Positions 1 through 5,208 of a DNA stretch of 11,529 nt are shown one piece after another. The notes beneath the pieces were generated by a model. It worked only from the letters and a program-made list of their open reading frames with translations, was not told the DNA's origin and did no database searches. Source of the stretch: Ochromonadaceae sp. CCMP2298 (lineage: Eukaryota; Sar; Synurophyceae; Ochromonadales; Ochromonadaceae); NCBI GenBank assembly GCA_026770595.1, contig MU634541.1:1-11529 (forward strand), written 5' to 3'. The position numbers and the translations under genes were made by a program. The first letter of the stretch is position 1, and each line of letters begins with the position of its first letter.

Positions 1-523
1 GCAGCCACTGCAGCAGCTCGATGTGCCCGCCCCTGGCCGCCTCCGCGGATATCCTGATGTCCCACGGGCAGGGCGGCGTCTGCTCCCGCATCCAACGCAG
101 TACGTCCAGCTGCCCCCCACACGCCGCCGCCGCGCACGAGTTCACGCTCCAGGGGCAGGGAGGCTCCTGCGCACGCAGCCACTGCACCACCGGCAAATGC
201 CCTCCCCTCGCAGCTGCCGAGAGAGTCTTCACACCCCAGGCCGCCGCTGGCTTCTGCCCACGACCCCACTGCAGCACCTCCAAATGCCCCCCCCCCGCGA
301 CGAGTTCGCAGAACTGCGGCCCCCTCCAGGGCACCTTCAGCGACTGCACGGCCCAGAGGAACAGAGCCAGAGATGATAGGTAATCTTCCAGGCGGATCTG
401 CTCGCGAGGCACGGTCGCCATGCCGGTGTGGCAGCTCTTGGAGACCAGGCGCAACTGCGGGTCGCAGGCCGGACCCAGCAGCTCCCGCACGTTCCTCAGA
501 ATGAATGTATATTCCAATGACAT
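1..523 (-). CDS. Ankyrin-type repeat protein, copy 1 (3' end outside window)
   Basis: The frame is open from the ATG at 521-523 (read leftward) to the window edge, giving 174 residues without a stop. It aligns without gaps to the first 174 residues of the complete gene at 1096-2589, at a constant offset of 2066 bases. Visible parts are a non-repeat N-terminus (about 1-63) with an F-box-like 'LRLVSK' stretch, then ankyrin-type units of 29-30 residues with the 'GGHLxVxQWLRxQxPPCPW' pattern. The last visible unit differs from its partner: it begins W-D-I-R-I-S, closer to unit 7 of copy 2 (W-D-I-K-T-S) than to unit 4 (W-D-G-L-T-S). Ankyrin units form a binding scaffold; the partner is unknown. 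Being cut by the window edge, it cannot be judged intact or broken. Confidence 0.8.
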   Translation of the reverse strand, partial: MSLEYTFILRNVRELLGPACDPQLRLVSKSCHTGMATVPREQIRLEDYLSSLALFLWAVQSLKVPWRGPQFCELVAGGGHLEVLQWGRGQKPAAAWGVKTLSAAARGGHLPVVQWLRAQEPPCPWSVNSCAAAACGGQLDVLRWMREQTPPCPWDIRISAEAARGGHIELLQWL

Positions 524-1095
524 CGTGTTATTGCTGGCTTTGGCAGATAGAGCAGATGAGCAAATGATTGGTTGAGCGTCCGAGTGAATGAATGTAATTA
601 ATTCGGAAAGAAATGTTATAATGTGAGAAGAAAGTCAGCAAAGGAAATGCAAAGGCGCAAGAAAGAAGAGCAAATACTACCTCGCAGACTTCCGATCCAA
701 AAGTGGATGAGCTCTATCGGGCGATCAATCGAAGCGCCGATTTAATCGTCCCTCAAACAGCAGGACGGAGGCGCTGCAGAATACCAGATGTGGAGAGAAG
801 TCAGCAGATGCGATCAAAGTGGGGCAGATCGATTTACCACCACGACCGTTCCGAAGTTCCGAAGTTCCAGTCCCGGAGCAGGGAAATCCGCAGTTTTGCG
901 ATCTTCTTGGGTTTTTCTTCATCCCCTGCCTTAGTCCCCTGGGAATGTGACACTACACTATGCTTGCGTCGTTCACTTCAGAACCCAGCATAGAAGTCCT
1001 CGCTTGGTGACACTTGTGCTTTAAACCCTGTTAAATGAATGAGTCCACAGCCACTATGCATCTACCAGTATGCATCTCCCCTGCTCTCTCTCCCC
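524..1095. other. Intergenic: copy 1 upstream region and copy 2 3' flank
   Basis: No gene is seen here; the short open frames lack the GC-rich third positions of the neighbouring genes. The part up to about 838 is related to the upstream region of copy 2. GTTCC followed by two GAAGTTCC units lies at 848-868. The 9-base direct repeat TATGCATCT at 1055-1063 and 1069-1077 lies just past the stop codon of copy 2. No poly(A) signal could be assigned. Confidence 0.6.
534..837 (-). other. Possible 5' leader intron of ankyrin copy 1
   Basis: Read on the minus strand, a GTAAAT donor at 837 and a CAG acceptor ending at 534 lie upstream of the start codon. The acceptor follows a pyrimidine-rich run and is exactly 10 bases before the ATG, the same distance as in copy 2. 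The conservation between diverged flanks supports it, but the donor is weaker than in copy 2. Confidence 0.3.
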
Positions 1096-2589
1096 TCACC
1101 CAACCTCCCCTGCTTCCCCCATCTCCACGCCGAGGTACTCACTGGCCAGCTGGCGAGTGTCTGCGCTGCAGGGACAGGGTGGCTCTTGCTGCAGCAGCCA
1201 CCGCAGCACGTGCCAGTGGCGAGCAGCCGCAGCTATGGTGCAGACGAGACTATCCCAAGGACAGGGTGGGTTTTGAGCTCTAGCCCACCGCAGCATCTGC
1301 AAGTCTCCCACGTGCGCTGCTTCACGGCACACTTCACCATCCCAGGGGCAGGGCGGGTTTAGTTCGCGCAGGCATTGCAGCATCTGTAGGCCACCCTCCC
1401 AGGCCGCCACCTTGCAGACAGACGCATCCCAGGGAGCAGGTGGGTGCTGAGCCCGCACCCACCGCAGCAACTCGCACTCCCCGTGGCGGGCGAGGTAGTA
1501 GCAGACATGCACGTCGCAGGGGCAGGGAGGGTCCTGGGACATTAGCCAGCGCACAGTCTCGACCTTCCTGTTCGCTGCAGCTGACTCCAGCACCCTCTCA
1601 TTCCAGGGACAGGGCGGATCCTGCGCCCGTAGCCAGCGCAGCACATCCATCTGCCCGAACCCCGCGGCGCCCAAACAAACAGAAACGGCCCACGGGCAGG
1701 GGGGCTGCTGCTGCACCCTCAGCCACTGCACCGTCTCCAGCTGCCCGCCCTCCGCAGCAGCCGCCAGCGTCTCTGCACCCCGCGCACAGGCCGGCGTCTG
1801 CTCCTGCAGCCATTGCAGCAGCTCGATGTGCCCGCCCCTTGCTGCCTCCTCGGATGTCTTGATGTCCCAAGGACAAGGCGGCGTCTGCCTCCGTAGCCAC
1901 TGCACCACCTCAAGATGGCCGTTGGACGCCGCCGCCGAGATCACTCTAACACCCCACGCACAGTGGGGCTTCTGCGCCCTCAGCCACTGCACCGTCCCAA
2001 GTTGTCCGGCCTCCGCAGCCGCCACCATTGTCTCCGCGCCCCGCGCACAGGCTGGCGTCTGCTCCTGTAGCCACTGCAGCAGCTCGATGTGTCCACCCCT
2101 GGCCGCCTCCTCTGATGTTAAGCCGTCCCACGGACAGGGCGGCGTCTGCTCTCGCATCCACCGCAGCACGTCCAGCTGTCCCTCTCGCGCCGCCGCCGCG
2201 CACGAGTTCACGCTCCAGGGGCAGGGAGGCTCCTGCGCGCGCAGCCACTGCACCACCGGCAAATGCCCTCCCCTCGCAGCTGCCGAGAGAGTCTTCACGC
2301 CCCAGGCCGCCGCTGGCTTCTGCCCACGACCCCACTGCAGCACCTCCAAATGCCCCCCCCCTGCGACGAGTTCGCAGAACTGCGGCCCCCTCCAGGGCAC
2401 CTTCAGCACCTGTAGAGCCCAGAGGAACAGAGCCAGAGATGATAGGTAATCTTCTAGACGGATCTGCTCGCGAGGCACGGTCGCCATGCCGGTGTGGCAG
2501 CTCTTGGAGACCAGGCGCAACTGCGGGTCGCAGGCCGGGCCCAGCAGCTCCCGCACGTTCCTCAGAATGAATGTATATTCCAATGACAT
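1096..2589 (-). CDS. Ankyrin-type repeat protein, copy 2, complete, 497 aa
   Basis: One uninterrupted frame runs from the ATG at 2587-2589 to TGA at 1096-1098. Residues 1-63 are non-repeat; residues 8-36 resemble an F-box helix pair (the 'LRLVSK' stretch), a weak match. Residues 64-470 hold 14 units of 29-30 residues with the pattern [WC]-[DGS]-x3-[CS]-x-x-A-A-x-x-G-[HQ]-[LM]-x-[VL]-[LV]-[QR]-W-x3-Q-x-P-P-C-P, followed by a partial 15th. These are ankyrin-like helix pairs of the kind abundant in algal and giant-virus repeat proteins, and probably bind other proteins. If the F-box is real, the protein could recruit targets to an SCF ubiquitin ligase (inference). Units 4-5 and 7-8 are nearly the same (87-residue offset), so the array grew by internal duplication. 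A donor-like GTGAGT lies in codons 484-486, so an alternative spliced C-terminus cannot be excluded. A possible leader intron (2600-2963) would allow a start nine codons upstream, in frame. Confidence 0.85.
   Translation of the reverse strand: MSLEYTFILRNVRELLGPACDPQLRLVSKSCHTGMATVPREQIRLEDYLSSLALFLWALQVLKVPWRGPQFCELVAGGGHLEVLQWGRGQKPAAAWGVKTLSAAARGGHLPVVQWLRAQEPPCPWSVNSCAAAAREGQLDVLRWMREQTPPCPWDGLTSEEAARGGHIELLQWLQEQTPACARGAETMVAAAEAGQLGTVQWLRAQKPHCAWGVRVISAAASNGHLEVVQWLRRQTPPCPWDIKTSEEAARGGHIELLQWLQEQTPACARGAETLAAAAEGGQLETVQWLRVQQQPPCPWAVSVCLGAAGFGQMDVLRWLRAQDPPCPWNERVLESAAANRKVETVRWLMSQDPPCPCDVHVCYYLARHGECELLRWVRAQHPPAPWDASVCKVAAWEGGLQMLQCLRELNPPCPWDGEVCREAAHVGDLQMLRWARAQNPPCPWDSLVCTIAAAARHWHVLRWLLQQEPPCPCSADTRQLASEYLGVEMGEAGEVG
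1717..1869 (-). repeat. Internal duplication in ankyrin array (units 7-8)
   Basis: Residues 241-291 repeat residues 154-204 (DNA 1978-2130) at an offset of 261 bases, exactly 87 codons. Both carry the T-S-E-E-A-A-R-G-G-H-I-E-L-L-Q-W core followed by 'QTPACARGAET'. A three-unit block was duplicated in frame. Confidence 0.8.
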
Positions 2590-2965
2590 CGTGCGATAAC
2601 TGGTGTTTCAAGAGAGAGCATATGAGCAGATGATGAGTTGAATAGAGCAAGAGAAAGCACGTAATTAATCGCGAAAGAAATTAAAACATGAGGAGAGAGA
2701 GTAAAGTCAACAAATGAAATGTGGGCTGATGAGAAAGAAGAGAGAGAGCATATACAGTATATTAATTTACCTTGCACTCCGCACCAAGTTGATTACTCTC
2801 GATCGATCAGACGAACTGCAGCGACGATTGACTTGTTTCAAAACGGAATGCGCGGAGGCGCTGCCTTCTGCTTGATAATTCCAGGATCGGTAGAAAATTC
2901 AGCGCACGCAGCTCAAAGTGGAGCTGATGTGGAGAGGAGCAGATTCTGAGCAGATTGGCTTACCT
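2067..2965. repeat. Tandem gene duplication, right unit
   Basis: Partner of positions 1-838. It covers the 5' third of the complete ankyrin gene and about 375 bases upstream. The offset is exactly 2066 through the coding part and grows to about 2140 at the far upstream end, because of small insertions in the non-coding DNA. Confidence 0.75.
2600..2963 (-). other. Possible 5' leader intron of ankyrin copy 2
   Basis: On the minus strand AAG|GTAAGC at 2963 is a strong donor, and a pyrimidine-rich tract ends in CACCAG at 2600, ten bases before the ATG at 2589. Removing these 364 bases would join an upstream ATG in frame, adding M-R-E-S-R-S-Y-R-T before the annotated Met. In copy 1 the equivalent join is not in frame, so the leader is more likely untranslated. 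Confidence 0.4.
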
Positions 2966-2978
2966 TCTGCTCTCTCTC

Positions 2979-3018
2979 ATCCACACGTTCAGACCCTCAT
3001 CCACACGTTCAGACCCTC
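2979..3018. repeat. Perfect 20-bp tandem duplication
   Basis: A 20-base unit beginning CATCCACACG occurs twice in direct contact (2979-2998 and 2999-3018), followed by a further CAT. It lies immediately upstream of the putative leader intron donor of ankyrin copy 2, so it may be in its 5' untranslated exon. Being perfect, it is recent. Confidence 0.95.
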
Positions 3019-3329
3019 ATCAGCAACCTCCCAATAACTGGATAAGAGGAGCAGAAAACGGAAGCCGTTCTAGAACGTTTTTCGGAACACGAAAAAAGTT
3101 CTTATTCCCCCTTTTCATGGTCCCTGCTGAGAGTCCAGCGATAAACTCGAAACTTTTTTCTTCAAGTCCAGTGAGAATCTTTATCGTAGCCATAATCTTC
3201 ACCCTGCCTTGGAATTTCGAGAGTTCCTGAAGCCCCTGAACTTTCTGAACTTGGGATATCCTGGGGCTCATTCCTGCAGGGCCGGAGAGCGTGTGACGAG
3301 GGCCAGCATACTGTGCTGCTCGAAAGAGG

Positions 3330-3420
3330 CCCCCACTCCTCCCCCTCCTATCCCCACTCCCCCTCTCCCCCCTGTCACCCTGTCCCTCCACTCACCCCTG
3401 CCCCTCTCCCTCCTCTCCTC
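3330..3420. repeat. C-rich / pyrimidine tract
   Basis: About 90 bases of almost pure C and T with many CCCC runs. The complementary strand carries GGGG and GGGGG runs spaced closely enough for a G-quadruplex. It could also be non-coding sequence like the C-rich intron 1 of the large plus-strand gene, but no exon flanks it convincingly. Confidence 0.8.
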
Positions 3421-3521
3421 ACACCGCTCCTACCGGGGGTGAGCAGCGTGAAAGGTTTGCGCCCGTGCACAATTACCATGCTGTTGGCGCGCCTCGCAAC
3501 GAACTCAGCTCCAGCGCTAGG

Positions 3522-3860
3522 CTACCCGAGCGGCTGAGGAAGTCCCAGCGCGGAGGAGTAAACTGAGGAATCTTGGGGAAAGAGCTTGGCGTCGACGTAG
3601 ATGCGCAGGCCGTCGCTCCCCCCACTCCCGGCCCCGTCTCTGTCCAGCTGCTGGGCCACCTGCCTGAAGCAGCCCATCGTCAGAGTGCATGGGCCGTTGG
3701 CGTCCCACGGTGGAGGCAGACAGCGGCGCAGGGACAGCAGGGATAGCAGGGACAGCAGGGATAGCAGGGATAGCAATGCATCTGCCTGGATCACCTCCAC
3801 CACCACGTGTACGGAGGTGTCTGCGGCCAGCTGCCGGATGCTGCTGAGGTACCGCATCAC
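3522..3860 (-). CDS. Unrecognised protein or exon, ends at or is broken by TAG
   Basis: An open frame of 112 codons runs from the ATG at 3858-3860 to TAG at 3522-3524. Third codon positions are overwhelmingly G or C, like the confirmed genes nearby, so I take it as coding. The protein begins M-M-R-Y-L-S-S-I-R-Q-L and continues with a hydrophobic strand-like 'VHVVVEVIQAD' (residues 17-27). A five-fold 'LLS' run encoded by a 9-base satellite and a tail with 'LRIYVDAKLFPQDSSVYSSA' follow. The frame is also open 20 codons upstream of the ATG (to 3920, Gly-rich) and for about 48 codons after the TAG, including 'VIVHGRKPFTLLTP', followed by a donor-like GGTAGG. It could therefore be an exon of a longer gene damaged by a nonsense mutation, or a small gene ending at TAG. 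I do not recognise the family. It lies 124 bases downstream of the INSIG-like gene, same strand. Confidence 0.5.
   Translation of the reverse strand: MMRYLSSIRQLAADTSVHVVVEVIQADALLSLLSLLSLLSLLSLRRCLPPPWDANGPCTLTMGCFRQVAQQLDRDGAGSGGSDGLRIYVDAKLFPQDSSVYSSALGLPQPLG
3731..3775. repeat. 9-bp minisatellite, five units, in coding frame
   Basis: Five head-to-tail units of GGGACAGCA or GGGATAGCA. The 9-base period keeps the minus-strand frame at 3522-3860 open and gives a leucine/serine run (L-L-S repeated). Copy-number changes here would lengthen or shorten the protein without a frameshift. Confidence 0.95.
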
Positions 3861-3984
3861 CCGTGCACCAGAGGCCCCGCCAGCACCCCCACCTCCGCCT
3901 CTGCCACTGCCGCACAGCCTCTACCCCCGACCCTATCCCCACCTCTGCTCCTGTCTCCGTACCCTAATCAACAGCCTCTCAACT
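3861..3984. other. Short spacer between two minus-strand genes
   Basis: A C-rich (plus strand) spacer of 124 bases between the INSIG-like stop and the ATG at 3860. The lower-coordinate part (3861-3920) is open in frame with the downstream gene and would encode a Gly-rich stretch, so it may be coding. No promoter motif could be picked out. Confidence 0.4.
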
Positions 3985-4779
3985 TCACTCCGAGGTTCGC
4001 TCCGACGCCTCCTGCATCTGCGCCTGCAATGAATACCCGTCGTACACGTTTCGAGCCAAGTTACCCACCGCAGGTGCGCCGAGGAAATAAACCCACGGGA
4101 TCCAGCTGCAGATGCCCCAAATATCCGCATGCGTGTAGTGGTAAAGGTGGGGCCAATTGATGAGCAAGATCTCGGCCACGGGCCCTGCGGCTGCGGTGGC
4201 GATGGCCAGCACGAGGCCTGCTTTTGAGTCGTCGAATACTTTATACCCGATCAGGGCTATACCGGCCAGCGCTGCGTGTATGAGTGCGCTCTCCACGTGC
4301 AGGTTATCCAGCAGGCCGGATAGGTAGTACTGGAAGCTGAAGAAGGAGATGGAGTAGAGGGTCTTGGGCCAGGAGGGGAGCCTCTTGATCTGCTCTGTTG
4401 ACCAAGCTTGGTCCAGCAGCACCACCATCAATGACATGACCACACCCGCGCCCCCAAACACCGCCGGCACCCACAATGCGCTCTTGAGCACCACCTGGCC
4501 TGCCCACTCCAGCTGGTAGGTCAGCGGCAGGCCGTTGTTCTCGTACGAGAGGACGCCGAACAATCCGTGGTAGTTGTCGAGGGAAGTCCCGAGGGGTGCG
4601 GAGATGGCGAACATGGTGGCGCAGGTCTTGGCCAATGCGTCGTTGTTAGTGTCTGTCGTAGAGGCGCACAGTGGCCTCAGTGCGAAAGGCGCTCGGCCTA
4701 CTCGACCTGCTCGATCTAGGTGAAAGGCTCGGCAGAGTCCGACCCAGGCAAGCAGCGTCCACAGCGCGAGCGGAGCCAT
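3985..4779 (-). CDS. INSIG-like membrane protein with plastid-type presequence, 264 aa
   Basis: The frame runs from the ATG at 4777-4779 to TGA at 3985-3987. An in-frame ATG 41 codons upstream exists (4902), but I chose the inner one because it puts a classic signal peptide at the start: residues 1-18 are hydrophobic and end A-L-W-T-L-L-A-W-V-G-L-C-R-A before Phe19. A signal peptide followed by Phe and an Arg/Ala/Thr-rich stretch (19-45) is the bipartite signal for plastids of secondary red origin. Membrane segments are likely at about 96-123, 139-157, 164-180, 186-207 and 220-238. Residues 181-188 (V-F-D-D-S-K-A-G) and 213-243 ('YHYTHADIW', then 'SWIPW' and 'AVGNLARNV') match in pattern the conserved C-terminal half of the INSIG family (FDRSRSG; YTSPDF, SWLP, VGNIGRQ). 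In animals and fungi INSIG proteins sit in the ER and hold SCAP or HMG-CoA reductase in a sterol-dependent way. A plastid role would be different and is unknown. No intron is apparent. Family assignment is from memory of motifs, not a search. Confidence 0.75.
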   Translation of the reverse strand: MAPLALWTLLAWVGLCRAFHLDRAGRVGRAPFALRPLCASTTDTNNDALAKTCATMFAISAPLGTSLDNYHGLFGVLSYENNGLPLTYQLEWAGQVVLKSALWVPAVFGGAGVVMSLMVVLLDQAWSTEQIKRLPSWPKTLYSISFFSFQYYLSGLLDNLHVESALIHAALAGIALIGYKVFDDSKAGLVLAIATAAAGPVAEILLINWPHLYHYTHADIWGICSWIPWVYFLGAPAVGNLARNVYDGYSLQAQMQEASERTSE

Positions 4780-4880
4780 CGTGTCGGCTGTCGGTTGTCT
4801 ACTCTGGGAAGAACCCTCCCTCAGTCCCAGGCACGCGGAAGATGAAGTGAGCCCCTGTGCACAACCTCGCTCGCTGCGGA

Positions 4881-4904
4881 TTGTGTGCAATGTTGTGTGC
4901 AATG
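4881..4904. repeat. 12-bp tandem duplication
   Basis: TTGTGTGCAATG occurs twice in direct contact. It lies about 100-125 bases upstream of the INSIG-like start codon, probably in its leader or promoter, and overlaps the rejected upstream ATG at 4902. Confidence 0.9.
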
Positions 4905-4915
4905 AGAGAGAAGAA

Positions 4916-4974
4916 AGCGTATTCTCGTCGATGACGAATTTCCCCTCAAATTAAGGTGGCGACGAGAATACGCT
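4916..4974. promoter_or_regulatory. Perfect 15-bp inverted repeat with 29-bp spacer
   Basis: AGCGTATTCTCGTCG (4916-4930) is exactly complementary to CGACGAGAATACGCT (4960-4974). The spacer contains a second, nested pair AATTT/AAATT. It lies between two divergent genes. It could be a binding site for a dimeric regulator read the same from both sides, a cruciform, or the remnant of a small inverted-repeat element. Confidence 0.85.
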
Positions 4975-5208
4975 GCCTTTGAAACAGTTACAAACTGATG
5001 AACCCTCCCCAAAGCCATCAACTGAACTGAACGGAGTGCCAGAAGGAGGGTTGCGATCCTTGCTCACTTCGCTGTGGTCCACTTCGCTGTATTCACCAGC
5101 TTTGGATCCTTGCCATCAGCGCGAGGTACAAACCATCGAGGCCTTGGCGCGCTCCCTAGCTCTGCCTGTGCTTCAGCTGACCGACCCAGGCAGGGCGCAA
5201 GTGCTACC

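Larger units (their letters stand above)
1..838. repeat. Tandem gene duplication, left unit
   Basis: This stretch matches 2067 to about 2965. Identity is uneven. Positions 121-523 differ at only about a dozen places (roughly 97%). Positions 1-120 differ at about 20 places. Non-coding positions 524-838 keep only islands, such as GTAATTAAT at 594-602 (2661-2669 in the partner) and a shared 12-base block at 766-777 (2853-2864). The duplication therefore took in the upstream region of the gene. Confidence 0.75.
2590..3521. other. Intergenic region, mostly AT-rich then C-rich
   Basis: Positions 2590-2965 are the diverged upstream region of ankyrin copy 2. Beyond lie a 20-base tandem duplication (2979-3018), a perfect 12-base palindrome at 3066-3077 containing TTCTAGAA, a further TTCNNGAA box at 3224-3231, and a C-rich tract at about 3330-3420. 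Minus-strand coding sequence may extend in from 3522 down to about 3440 (see the open frame at 3522-3860). No convincing gene is seen in the rest. Confidence 0.55.
4780..5208. promoter_or_regulatory. Divergent (bidirectional) intergenic promoter region
   Basis: These 429 bases separate the start codons of the minus-strand INSIG-like gene and the plus-strand LRR gene, so both must be transcribed from here in opposite directions. It contains a perfect inverted repeat (4916-4974) and a 12-base tandem repeat (4881-4904). The plus-strand frame is open from about 5074 to the ATG at 5209 but has no ATG in it, so 5209 (context CTACCATGT) is the start. No clear TATA box is visible. Confidence 0.6.

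Noticed and set aside
643-654. This is a residue range (DNA about 7790-7825): a working calcium-binding EF-hand
   Set aside because: Loop positions 3 and 12 are Phe and Gln, so key ligands are missing; only an EF-hand-like fold is claimed.
1826-2449. Plus-strand open frame of 207 codons with Cys/Pro-rich repeats, and a similar one at 21-383
   Set aside because: It is the antisense shadow of the ankyrin repeats; its periodicity comes from the 87-90-base units, and the minus-strand frame is longer, has a proper start and matches a known repeat type.
3020-3391. Minus-strand open frame with a plausible-looking 83-residue C-terminal part
   Set aside because: Third codon positions are not GC-rich as in all confirmed genes here, the first part is translated G-rich tract, and no family pattern is seen.
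3601-4032. Plus-strand open frame of 143 codons with an Arg-Asp-Ser repeat
   Set aside because: It overlaps two better minus-strand frames; its Pro/Leu/Arg-rich content is what antisense of GC-rich coding plus a C-rich spacer gives.
4780-4902. Upstream in-frame start of the INSIG-like gene (41 more residues)
   Set aside because: The extra segment is hydrophilic, overlaps a 12-base tandem repeat, and would bury the signal peptide that begins at the inner Met.
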